Positions 15,935 through 23,048 of a stretch of DNA of 41,374 nt are shown here, piece by piece. Under the pieces are notes generated by a model. That model did no database searches. It saw nothing but the letters and a program-made list of their open reading frames with translations, and was not told where the DNA came from. This stretch comes from Paractinoplanes toevensis (GTDB taxonomy: Bacteria > Actinomycetota > Actinomycetes > Mycobacteriales > Micromonosporaceae): assembly GCF_018332695.1 (NCBI RefSeq), contig NZ_BOQN01000012.1:1-41374 (forward strand). Direction: 5' to 3'. The position numbers and the translations under genes were made by a program. Every line of letters begins with the position of its first letter. Position 1 is the first letter of the stretch.

Positions 15935-17083
15935 GTGACCGCCGGTCGCCCCCCGCGAGTGCTCGTCGACGCCACCAGCGTTCCTGCTGATCGAGGAGGC
16001 GTCGGCCGATACGTCGACGGCCTCCTCGGAGCCCTCGGCCAGTTGGATCCGGACAGGGTCGATCTGGCCGTTGTGGCCCAGCGGTCGGATGCGGAGCGTT
16101 ACAGCCGCATGCTCGGTGACGCTGAGGTGATCGCCGGACCGGCCGCGGTCGCGCACCGGCCCGCCCGGCTCGCCTGGGAGCAGACGGGGCTGCCGCTGCT
16201 GGCTCAGCAGGTCGGCGCCAAGGTGCTGCACTCGCCGTTCTACACGTGCCCGCTGCGGGCCGGCTGCCCGGTGACGGTGACCGTGCACGACGCCACGTTC
16301 TTCACCGAGCCGGAGCACTACGACAACACCAAGCGCACCTTCTTCCGCAGCGCGATCAAGACGTCGCTGCGCCGGGCCGCCCGGGTGATCGTGCCGAGCA
16401 AGGCGACCCGCGACGAGCTGATCCGGCTGCTCGATGCCGATCCGACCCGCATCGACGTGGCCTACCACGGGGTCGACCACACCGCGTTCCACGCGCCGAC
16501 CGAGGAGGAGAAAGCGCGGGTCCGCGCCCGCCTCGGCCTGACCGACGCCGGTTATGTCGCGTTCCTCGGCGCCAAAGAGCCCCGGAAGAACGTTCCCAAC
16601 CTGATCCGCGGCTGGGCCCGCGCGGTGGCCGACTGGCCGCACCCGCCGGCGCTGGTGCTGGCCGGCGGCCAGGGCCACGACGACGAGATCGACCGCGCGG
16701 TGGCCGAGGTCCCGTCGCACCTGCGGCTGCTCCGCCCGGGCTATCTGCGCTACGCCGACCTGCCCGGCTTCCTGGGTGGCGCGCTGGTGGCCTGCTACCC
16801 GTCGTTCGGCGAGGGGTTCGGCCTGCCGATCCTGGAGGCGATGGCCTGCGCCACACCGGTGCTGACGACGCCGCGGCTGTCGCTGCCCGAGGTGGGCGGC
16901 GACGCGGTGGCCTACACCACCGAGGACCCCGACCGCATCGCCACCGACCTGGCCGATCTGCTGCACGACGAGCAGCGCCGGCTCACGCTGGCGAAGGCCG
17001 GATTCGACCGCGCCAAAGAGTTCACCTGGGCTTCCAGTGCCGAGGTACATGTCACCACCTGGAAACGTGTCGCGGCCGCGTGA
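15935..17083 (+). CDS. Glycosyltransferase family 4 protein (probable mannosyltransferase)
   Basis: A 382-residue retaining GT-B enzyme that transfers a sugar from a nucleotide donor, acting in the cytoplasm on cell-envelope glycan precursors. The N-terminal half has the glycine loop RGGVGRYVDGL (20-30) and the HDATFFTEPEHY block (118-129). The C-terminal donor-binding half has FLGAKEPRKN (210-219) and the E-x7-E motif: E293 in FGEGFGLPILEAMACATPVL with E301. The frame opens earlier, but GTG at 15935 has TTTGGGAG 7 nt upstream. The manC gene starts 19 bases after its stop, so GDP-mannose is a likely donor. This donor assignment is inferred from the context only. Confidence 0.93.
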   Translation: MTAGRPPRVLVDATSVPADRGGVGRYVDGLLGALGQLDPDRVDLAVVAQRSDAERYSRMLGDAEVIAGPAAVAHRPARLAWEQTGLPLLAQQVGAKVLHSPFYTCPLRAGCPVTVTVHDATFFTEPEHYDNTKRTFFRSAIKTSLRRAARVIVPSKATRDELIRLLDADPTRIDVAYHGVDHTAFHAPTEEEKARVRARLGLTDAGYVAFLGAKEPRKNVPNLIRGWARAVADWPHPPALVLAGGQGHDDEIDRAVAEVPSHLRLLRPGYLRYADLPGFLGGALVACYPSFGEGFGLPILEAMACATPVLTTPRLSLPEVGGDAVAYTTEDPDRIATDLADLLHDEQRRLTLAKAGFDRAKEFTWASSAEVHVTTWKRVAAA

Positions 17084-17088
17084 CCCAC

Positions 17089-17094
17089 TACACT
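17089..17094 (+). promoter_or_regulatory. -10 element of manC (leaderless)
   Basis: TACACT lies 8 bases before the ATG at 17103, and there is no Shine-Dalgarno in the 19-base gap after the glycosyltransferase stop. manC may therefore be transcribed on its own as well as by read-through. Confidence 0.4.
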
Positions 17095-17102
17095 TCGCCA
17101 GC

Positions 17103-18218
17103 ATGATTGACCAACAGGGTGCGCTTTACGGCGTCGTGCTGGCCGGGGGCACCGGCACACGTCTCTGGCCGTTGTCCCGGGCCGGCCACCCCAAGTTCCT
17201 GCACCCGCTGACCGGTACGGATGCGTCGCTGCTGCAGGCCACCGTCGACCGCCTCGATCAGCTCTCCCCCGCCGACCGCATCCTGGTGGTGACCGGGGTG
17301 GCGCACGCCGCCGCCGTGTCCCGCCAGCTCGCCGAGGTCCCCGACGAGAACGTGCTGATCGAGCCGTCGCCGCGAGACTCGTGCGCCGCGATCGCCCTGG
17401 CCGCCGCGGTGATCGCCCGGCGCGAGCCCGAGGCAATCATGGGTGCGTTCGCCTCGGACCACCTGATCGCCGACAAGGACCAGTTCACGGCGGTCATCCG
17501 GCAGGCTATGGGCGGCGCCCAGCAGGGCCTGCTGATGACGCTCGGCATCACCCCGACCCGCCCGGAGACCGGTTACGGCTACCTGGAGTGCGGCAGCGTG
17601 GTCGGTGACGGTCCGGTGCTGGCCGTGCAGGAATTCAAGGAGAAGCCGTCGTACGACGTGGCGGAAAGCTACGTGAAGTCCGGCAACTACCTGTGGAACG
17701 CCGGCATGTTCGTGTGGCGGGTCGACGTGTTCCTGGCCGAGCTGTCCCGGCAGCAGCCGCAGCTCGCGGCCGGCATCTCACGCATCGCCCAGGCCTGGGA
17801 CTCGCCGTCCCGGGAGGACGTGCTCGGTGAGGTGTGGCCGACGCTGCCGCGCATCTCGGTCGACTACGCCGTGATGGAGGGTGCCGCCACGGTGGGCCGG
17901 GTCGGCACGGTCTCGGGCGACTTCGGCTGGAACGACGTGGGCGACTTCCACACCCTCGGCGCGGTGCTCGCCTCCGACCACGCCGGCAATGTCGTGGTCG
18001 GCCGCGACGGGGCCGACAAGTCGGGCGTGCTGCTGCGCGAGACGGAAAACCTGGTGGTGGTGCCCAGCTCCGGCCGCCTGATCGCGGCCATGGGCGTGCG
18101 CGACCTGGTCATCGTGGACACTCCGGACGCGGTGCTGGTGTGCCCGCGCGACCGCGCCCAAGAGGTGAAACAGCTGGTCGACGCCCTGAAGGACTCGGGC
18201 GACCACAGCTACATCTGA
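17103..18218 (+). CDS. manC: Mannose-1-phosphate guanylyltransferase
   Basis: A 371-residue nucleotidyltransferase forming GDP-mannose from GTP and mannose-1-phosphate for glycan and glycolipid synthesis. The signature GGTGTRLWPLSR is at residues 15-26 and the following conserved lysine is in HPKFL (Lys31). The GDP-mannose-specific blocks IEPSPRDSCAAIALAA, FASDHLI, PTRPETGYGYLE, VQEFKEKPS, NAGMFVWR and GDFGWNDVGDF are all present. The length fits the single-domain form, without an isomerase domain. The start at 17103 follows from the conserved N-terminus and the TACACT hexamer 8 bases upstream. It follows the GT4 gene and precedes lexA, from which a strong hairpin separates it. Confidence 0.95.
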   Translation: MIDQQGALYGVVLAGGTGTRLWPLSRAGHPKFLHPLTGTDASLLQATVDRLDQLSPADRILVVTGVAHAAAVSRQLAEVPDENVLIEPSPRDSCAAIALAAAVIARREPEAIMGAFASDHLIADKDQFTAVIRQAMGGAQQGLLMTLGITPTRPETGYGYLECGSVVGDGPVLAVQEFKEKPSYDVAESYVKSGNYLWNAGMFVWRVDVFLAELSRQQPQLAAGISRIAQAWDSPSREDVLGEVWPTLPRISVDYAVMEGAATVGRVGTVSGDFGWNDVGDFHTLGAVLASDHAGNVVVGRDGADKSGVLLRETENLVVVPSSGRLIAAMGVRDLVIVDTPDAVLVCPRDRAQEVKQLVDALKDSGDHSYI

Positions 18219-18222
18219 CGCC

Positions 18223-18246
18223 CGGAGGCCCCTGCGGGGGCCTCCG
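18223..18246 (+). terminator. Terminator hairpin after manC
   Basis: CGGAGGCCCC and GGGGCCTCCG form a perfect 10-bp stem with the tetraloop TGCG, five bases after the manC stop. There is no U-run, as is common for actinobacterial hairpin terminators. Confidence 0.75.
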
Positions 18247-18267
18247 CGGCATCGGCGGCACCCGTTC

Positions 18268-18305
18268 GAACGATCATTAGTACAGATGATCGAAAAGTGT
18301 AGTAT
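18268..18305 (+). promoter_or_regulatory. lexA promoter and candidate LexA operator
   Basis: TTAGTA (18277-18282) and TAGTAT (18300-18305) are 17 bases apart, and the ATG follows nine bases later, so the message is probably leaderless. CGAACGATCATTAG (18268-18281) matches the Gram-positive SOS box CGAACRNRYGTTYG in its first half but poorly in the second. An overlapping inverted repeat GATCATTAGTACAGATGATC (18272-18291) covers the -35. Which of the two LexA binds, if either, cannot be decided by eye. Confidence 0.5.
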
Positions 18306-18314
18306 CGTCACCGC

Positions 18315-18935
18315 ATGGCTTCCCCCGCGCAGGAGCTCTCCGCCCGCCAGCAGCAGATTCTGACAATGATCCGTGACTGGGTCGGCCGGAAGGGATATCC
18401 GCCCACCATGCGCGAGATCGCCTCCGCGGTCGGCCTGGCCTCACCGTCCTCGGTGGCCCATCAGCTCGATCGCCTCGAGGATCTCGGTTACATCCGCCGC
18501 GACGCCCGCGGCTCACGCGCCGTCGACATCCGCTCCTCCGAGCCGGAGACCACACGCGAGGAAGACGTCCGCGTCCCGCTGGTCGGCTCGATTGCGGCCG
18601 GCACGCCGATCACCGCCGACGAGCAGGTCGAGGAAGAGTTGACCCTGCCACAGAGCCTGGTCGGCCACGGCACCCTCTTCGCCCTGCGGGTCAAGGGCGA
18701 CTCGATGATCGACGCCGCGATCTGCGACGGCGACCTGGTCGTGGTCCGCCAGCAGCCCACCGCGGAAAACGGCGACATCGTGGCCGCGATGATCGACGGC
18801 GAGGCCACCGTCAAGGTGCTGCGCACCGAGGGCCACCGCATCGACCTGGTCCCCCGCAACCCGGCCTACGACGTGATTCCCGGCAACAACGCGGTGATCC
18901 TCGGCCGGGTGGTCAGCGTCCTCCGCCGAGTCTGA
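18315..18935 (+). CDS. lexA: LexA repressor
   Basis: A 206-residue SOS repressor. The N-terminal winged helix (SARQQQILTMIRDWVGRKGYPPTMREIASAVG..SPSSVAHQLDRLEDLGYI, residues 9-60) binds the operator. The C-terminal S24-family domain cleaves itself at Ala95-Gly96 (SIAAGTP) when RecA filaments form. The catalytic Ser130 (GDSM) and Lys167 (ATVKVL) are both present. Length and order are typical. The ATG start at 18315 directly follows a leaderless-type promoter with overlapping palindromic sequence, consistent with autoregulation. The upstream manC hairpin isolates it, and the next gene downstream is unrelated. Confidence 0.97.
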   Translation: MASPAQELSARQQQILTMIRDWVGRKGYPPTMREIASAVGLASPSSVAHQLDRLEDLGYIRRDARGSRAVDIRSSEPETTREEDVRVPLVGSIAAGTPITADEQVEEELTLPQSLVGHGTLFALRVKGDSMIDAAICDGDLVVVRQQPTAENGDIVAAMIDGEATVKVLRTEGHRIDLVPRNPAYDVIPGNNAVILGRVVSVLRRV

Positions 18936-19020
18936 GTAAACATTCCCTGAACCCTCGGCGCGATCGTCCACCCGCGACGCCGGACGACCCAATAATGCGG
19001 TCATAGAGTTCTGGTGGAGT

Positions 19021-20511
19021 GTGGCGCTCGCGACCCTGGGTGTGGTCGTCCCCGGGATCGCGGCGCTGTATGAGTTCGTCGTCAAGGGGCGCAAGCGTCT
19101 CGGCTATCGGGTCCAGATGGACACCACCGCCAGCAACGTCGTCAAGACCGATCACGACGGGCCGTTCGCGCAGCTGATGGTGGGCAACCGCAAGCTGGAA
19201 GACCCGACCATCGTGCTGCTGCGCATCGAGAACAACGGTGCGACGAACATTGACGAGAGCGACTACTCGCGCTCGCACGCCGACGACACGGGCATCACGA
19301 TCACCTTCACCGACCGCAACGTGGTTGGCGCCGTGATCACCGAGGTCAGCGACAACAACATCAGTTCCAGTTTCCAGAACGGCGGCGGTTTCACCGTCAA
19401 GGACACCGTGCTGGAACTGCCGAAGGTCCCGATGAACCGGGGCGAGCACTACAAGGTGCTCTGCGCCCTGGAACGCGCCGACGGCGGAAAGGGCACGCGG
19501 CAATATCCACCGCCCCACGTGGAGTGCACGATCAAGGGCGGGGTAAGCGGCGGCCGCATTCAGGAGACCAAGAGCCGCACCGGAACACCCAAGCGCGTGA
19601 TGGCACTGGTCGGCTTCCTGGTCGCGATCGTCGTCGCCCAACTGTTCATCTTCGCGTCGAGCGGCGACGGCGTTCCCCTCGACTGCGCCTCCGGCCACCT
19701 GCGGCTGATCGGTTCCACCGCGTTCGAGCCGGTCGCGCGCGAGGCCGGAAAGTCGTACCAGGACCTGTGCCCCGGCGCCTCGTTCGCCTACGAGTTCCGG
19801 GGCAGCGGCGAGGGCCTGCAGACCCTCGACCAGGCCGGCCCCGACGTCCTCGCCTTCTCCGACGGCGAGAAACCGACCGGCCTGCCCCGGCTGCTGCCCA
19901 GGCCGATCGCATTCTTCCTGTTCACCCTGGTGGTCAACGGCGACGCCGGCGTCCAGGACCTCAGCCTGGACCAGATCAGGCAGATCTACCAGGGCCGGAT
20001 CACCAACTGGCAGGAGGTCGGCGGGAGCGACGTGCCGATCCGCCTGATCAGCCGAAACCCCGGCTCCGGCACGAGGGCCGCCTTCCAACGCCGGGTGCTG
20101 GCCGGCGAACGCGAACCCGGCAGCAACTCCGACGACTGCCGCACGGTCGACCCGGGCTCCCCGGCCGGCGTGGTCCGCTGCGCCCGCGACACGACGGAGA
20201 CCGTGCTGCGCACCGTGGCGACGACGCCGGGAGCGATGGGTTACAGCGAACTGGGCGTGGCGGCGGGCCGCAAGGGCCTGGTCTCCGTCCGCATCAACGG
20301 CCACCCGGCGACGGTCGCCGACGCCGACCACGGCACATACCCGTTCTGGGAAACAGAATTCGGCTACACGTACGGCGAGCCCGCCGCGAACTCCTTGGCC
20401 GCCAGCTTCCTGCGCTACCTGACCAACCAGACGGGCGCCGACATAATCCGCTCCCACGGCGACCGCCCCTGCGCCGAACTGGCCAACCCCCAGCTGTGCC
20501 GCCCCACCTGA
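19021..20511 (+). CDS. Trans-membrane protein with internal domain and external PstS-like substrate-binding domain
   Basis: A 496-residue protein. A short N-terminal hydrophobic segment (2-21) is followed by KGRKR, so it should run outside-to-inside. Residues ~28-185 form a beta-rich domain I do not recognise (GYRVQMDTTASN, IVLLRIENNGATNI, ITITFTDRNVVGAVI). A second membrane helix (192-213, preceded by KR) leads outside. Residues ~220-496 look like a phosphate-type periplasmic binding protein of the PstS/PBP-like family: LRLIGSTAFEPVAR, LDQIRQIYQGRITNW, SRNPGSGTRAAFQRR, TPGAMGYSELG. Unlike true PstS it has no lipobox and keeps a sizeable cytosolic domain, suggesting a sensor or a tethered binding component. 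The start is GTG 19021 with a weak GGTGGAG. Its stop lies one base from the convergent immunity gene. Confidence 0.8.
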   Translation: MALATLGVVVPGIAALYEFVVKGRKRLGYRVQMDTTASNVVKTDHDGPFAQLMVGNRKLEDPTIVLLRIENNGATNIDESDYSRSHADDTGITITFTDRNVVGAVITEVSDNNISSSFQNGGGFTVKDTVLELPKVPMNRGEHYKVLCALERADGGKGTRQYPPPHVECTIKGGVSGGRIQETKSRTGTPKRVMALVGFLVAIVVAQLFIFASSGDGVPLDCASGHLRLIGSTAFEPVAREAGKSYQDLCPGASFAYEFRGSGEGLQTLDQAGPDVLAFSDGEKPTGLPRLLPRPIAFFLFTLVVNGDAGVQDLSLDQIRQIYQGRITNWQEVGGSDVPIRLISRNPGSGTRAAFQRRVLAGEREPGSNSDDCRTVDPGSPAGVVRCARDTTETVLRTVATTPGAMGYSELGVAAGRKGLVSVRINGHPATVADADHGTYPFWETEFGYTYGEPAANSLAASFLRYLTNQTGADIIRSHGDRPCAELANPQLCRPT

Positions 20512-20512
20512 C

Positions 20513-20962
20513 CTACCCAGGAATCAGCTGATCAGCCGCGGGATGAAAGGACCACCAAGCGCCGCGCCGATGCTTGGCCACCACGCCGTCGAGCCGGGAA
20601 AGCAAAAGGATGTCGCCGTTCAGAACGAGGGCGGCGTCCTGTTCGCCGGCCGCGAGGACGCGTTGCACTGCGGAGAGGACATTGTCGATCGCCGTCGGAC
20701 GGTCAGCCTCTTTGTCGAGGCGGAACGCGACCAGAACGAACGTCTCCGGTTCCCATTCCCAGCCGCCGTCGTCGGTCACCACGTCGATGTAGGCGTTCTC
20801 GCCGGAGGTCACCACGACGTCGTAGCCGTATTTCTCGTCGAGGTCGGCCGTGAGGAACGGCACCGTTCCAGTAGGACGATCGTCGAGCGCGGGAAAGGCC
20901 CATTGCGCCACCACCTCTACCGGTGGATTCCCGGCAAGGTACAGGTTGTAGTCGATGGCCAC
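20513..20962 (-). CDS. SitI3-like immunity protein (probable)
   Basis: A 149-residue protein resembling the SitI3 immunity family, first described in the Myxococcus SitA/SitI toxin systems. Visible blocks are AIDYNLYLAG at the start, ENAYIDVVTDDGGW, VLVAFRLDKEADRPTAIDNVLSAVQRVL and ALVLNGDILLLSRLDGV. The position fits: it starts 11 bases after the toxin stop and is the last gene of the minus-strand operon, where the cognate immunity gene of a polymorphic toxin is expected. GTG at 20962 is the start; the ribosome site is weak, so translation is probably coupled to the toxin. Expected role: bind and neutralise the adjacent nuclease in the cytoplasm. The family name is from memory; the immunity role follows from context. 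Confidence 0.65.
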   Translation of the reverse strand: MAIDYNLYLAGNPPVEVVAQWAFPALDDRPTGTVPFLTADLDEKYGYDVVVTSGENAYIDVVTDDGGWEWEPETFVLVAFRLDKEADRPTAIDNVLSAVQRVLAAGEQDAALVLNGDILLLSRLDGVVAKHRRGAWWSFHPAADQLIPG

Positions 20963-20973
20963 GGTCCATGCTC

Positions 20974-21612
20974 TCAATCTGTTCCGCTGGGCAGGTCGAT
21001 CTGGATGACGTCGCCGTTGCGGGTGATCACTTTCAGCTCTTTGAGACCCGCGATCGGCCAATCGCTGAACTGCTTCCGGAGAGCGGCCAGATCGCCGGCC
21101 CAGTCTGCCAGGTTCACCACAGCGCGCTGAGTCTGCCGCAGGATCACCACCTTCTCGATGACCTGCGAATGAATGCCACGGACGTTCTTGTCCGGCTTGG
21201 TGGGTGAGTAGCAATCGAAGACTCGGCCCTCGATGAGATAGTCCGGCTTCGACCGTGGATTGCCGATGTCGCCGGTGGCTTGCCGGGCCGCGGCGACCTC
21301 GCTTCGCGTCGGGTTTTGCTGCACCTGGTAACCGTGATCGGCGAGCGTCACGGCCGCCTCGTTCTCGAGCTCGATGGATCGCCGGACCTCCGCATCGTCA
21401 CCGCGCTGGGGACGCGTCGGAGGACCGGTCGGCCTGCCGCCGGTTTCCCTCGTCTGCCGGGTGATCAGGTGATTTGTTTGCTGGCTAGGTCGGCCCGCCC
21501 GGGCCGCCTCGCCGATCTCGTCGTGTGCTGCCTGCACACTCCGCGCCGCCGGCCGGGCACTCCTCGGCCTTTCCGGAAGGCTCTCGTCGTGTCCGCGGCT
21601 CTTCGGCGGCAC
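20974..21612 (-). CDS. CdiA-CT-type tRNase toxin, encoded separately from its delivery domain
   Basis: A 212-residue protein. Residues 1-70 are polar, Arg- and Pro-rich and probably flexible. Residues ~76-212 resemble the CdiA C-terminal tRNase domain (PF18451): RRSIELENEAAVTLADHGY, KPDYLIEGRVFDCYSPT (122-138), HSQVIEKV and QTQRAVVNLADW. Members of that family cleave tRNA in rival cells. Such domains normally sit at the end of a large secreted protein. Here the start GTG at 21612 lies two bases after the TAA of the WXG-like gene, with GAGGG from that gene's last codons as ribosome site. The delivery and toxin parts are thus separate polypeptides. An ancestral frameshift that split one protein is an alternative. 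The immunity gene follows immediately. Confidence 0.75.
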   Translation of the reverse strand: MPPKSRGHDESLPERPRSARPAARSVQAAHDEIGEAARAGRPSQQTNHLITRQTRETGGRPTGPPTRPQRGDDAEVRRSIELENEAAVTLADHGYQVQQNPTRSEVAAARQATGDIGNPRSKPDYLIEGRVFDCYSPTKPDKNVRGIHSQVIEKVVILRQTQRAVVNLADWAGDLAALRKQFSDWPIAGLKELKVITRNGDVIQIDLPSGTD

Positions 21613-21614
21613 GG

Positions 21615-22316
21615 TTATCCCTCGAGCAGCTGGGTGAGGTTTCGCAGGCTGGTTACCAAGGACGTCGTGTAGCCCAGGATGCGGCCGGCCCACTTCACGA
21701 CCGCGGCCATTATCTGGGCGGCCACCACCGGGATCGTGACTACCAGGAGGGACTCCGCGGCCCAGACGATCACTCGGGCCACCAGGTCGGCGATCAGGTC
21801 TCGGACCAGGTCTCGGGTGAAGTGCACCAGGTTGCCCGCGGCCTCGGTGGCACTGGACATCGTGGCGGCCAGGACGCTCAGGCCGTCCAGGGCCTCCACA
21901 TTGTTGGTCATCAGGCCCTGGTAGGAATCGGCGGCCGGGCCCTGCCAGTCCGGCAGGTCCGAGAGCAGGGACGATTTCAGGTCGGCGGCCATCGACTGGA
22001 TTTCGGCGGCCATCCTGGTCCATGTCTCGGCGTGGGCCATCACCCGGTCGGGGATGCCGGCCAGGTTGTCGAGCATCTCGCGCAGGGGCTCGAAATACTC
22101 CATCGCCCAGCCGAGGCCGTTGGACAGCAGGGCACTCACCGGGTCGAGCACGGTGGCCGCCGCCTCCACCGCGAACGCACCGCCGGCCAGTGCGCCCTCG
22201 ACCCAGCTGCCGCTCTGCACCGACTGGTGGACGCCTTGGAAGCTGTCGGCCAGCGACGCCCCGCTCCACGCCGTGCGGGTGGAGCGCACGTCGGCGACCA
22301 GCGAAACGTCGGTCAC
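21615..22316 (-). CDS. WXG100-like / type VII secretion-associated helical protein
   Basis: A 233-residue, mostly helical protein. The centre (about 90-135) looks like a WXG-type hairpin: WTRMAAEIQSMAADLKSSL, then DWQGPAADSYQGLMTNNVEAL, with W-x-G in the turn. A strongly hydrophobic stretch (about 175-215, VIVWAAESLLVVTIPVVAAQIMAAVV) follows, and the protein ends QLLEG. In actinobacterial polymorphic toxins this arrangement is the N-terminal export and delivery part, normally continuous with the toxin. GTG at 22316 overlaps the previous stop (GTGA, 22313-22316). It likely pairs with the EspC-like gene product for export by an ESX-type system, whose machinery is not in this window. Confidence 0.8.
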   Translation of the reverse strand: MTDVSLVADVRSTRTAWSGASLADSFQGVHQSVQSGSWVEGALAGGAFAVEAAATVLDPVSALLSNGLGWAMEYFEPLREMLDNLAGIPDRVMAHAETWTRMAAEIQSMAADLKSSLLSDLPDWQGPAADSYQGLMTNNVEALDGLSVLAATMSSATEAAGNLVHFTRDLVRDLIADLVARVIVWAAESLLVVTIPVVAAQIMAAVVKWAGRILGYTTSLVTSLRNLTQLLEG

Positions 22317-22627
22317 CGTGGGCCTCCGGCGTGGCGGATCCGGTCGGCGGCGGTTTGGTCGGCGTGGTCGTAGTCGTCGCCGGTGCGGACCAGTGCTTCG
22401 GCGGCCAGGCGCAGGTTTTCCTCGACGTACGCCAGCAATTCGTCCTGTCGGCCGTGCCGGCGTTCGAGGATCGCGGAGATCCAGCCGCACAGTCGGCCGT
22501 AGGCCGCGTCGTCCTGGCTGATGGCGGCGCTCGCGCCGCGCACCGCGGTGAAGCGGGTGCGGAGTGCGTCGATCTTGGCGGCGTGGGCCCGGATCTGCTC
22601 CGCGTCGGCGGCGAATCCGTCAGTCAC
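22313..22627 (-). CDS. EspC-like type VII secretion target protein
   Basis: A 104-residue protein of the small helical EspC/WXG100-related group. It has two predicted helices joined by a short turn, the first around AADAEQIRAHAAKIDALRTR and the second around DELLAYVEENLRLAAEALV. The C-terminal YDHADQTAADRI resembles the YxxxD/E export signal of ESX substrates (Y-D-H-A-D). GTG at 22627 overlaps the end of the YbaB-like gene by eight bases, and its own stop overlaps the next start, so the operon is translationally coupled. It probably acts as partner or chaperone for export of the downstream WXG-like protein. Confidence 0.8.
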   Translation of the reverse strand: MTDGFAADAEQIRAHAAKIDALRTRFTAVRGASAAISQDDAAYGRLCGWISAILERRHGRQDELLAYVEENLRLAAEALVRTGDDYDHADQTAADRIRHAGGPR

Positions 22628-23006
22628 GGTCGTCTCCGGTCAGCTGCTGGGTCATCCGCTCGGCGATGGCCCGGCCGGCGACCGAGTCGTCGCCGACGGT
22701 CTCCGCGATGATTTTCTGGGTCGACGCGGCGGCCGACTGCCGGGCCGCGCGCAGCGCGTTCAGCACGGCGCGGGCGACGGCGTCGGGCGCCACGCGCTGG
22801 ATGCGGTCGCCGAACCGGATGTCGAGGAGGACGCCGGTCGAGTCGATGGTGACCTCGACGAGGTCGTTGTCGTCGGCGGCGGTCACCCGCAACGCGCCGA
22901 GCCGGTCGCTCATGGCCTGCGTGTCGGCCGCCATCCGGTCGATACGGCTCTTCCAATCGCGCAGGTAGCCTGCCGCGCCGTCCGGATCGAGAAGCCCGCC
23001 CACCAT
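22620..23006 (-). CDS. YbaB/EbfC-family protein heading the toxin operon
   Basis: A 128-residue protein of the YbaB/EbfC fold. It has an N-terminal helix (AAGYLRDWKSRIDRMAADTQAMSDRL), a beta sheet (VTAADDNDLVEVTIDSTGVLLDIRFGD) and a C-terminal helix with the AVLNALRAARQSAAASTQKII block. Classic YbaB binds DNA as a nucleoid protein. In actinobacteria many paralogues instead stand beside EspC-like and WXG genes, as here, where their role is unclear. The ATG at 23006 is the first gene start of the five-gene minus-strand operon (YbaB-like, EspC-like, WXG-like, toxin, immunity). Only 42 bases separate it from the upstream GGDEF-EAL gene, so it may be read from that gene's promoter or from one in the short gap. 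Confidence 0.85.
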   Translation of the reverse strand: MVGGLLDPDGAAGYLRDWKSRIDRMAADTQAMSDRLGALRVTAADDNDLVEVTIDSTGVLLDIRFGDRIQRVAPDAVARAVLNALRAARQSAAASTQKIIAETVGDDSVAGRAIAERMTQQLTGDDRD

Positions 23007-23048
23007 CCACGCCCCACTTCATGATCGACGATCGTGGATGGCTCGACG

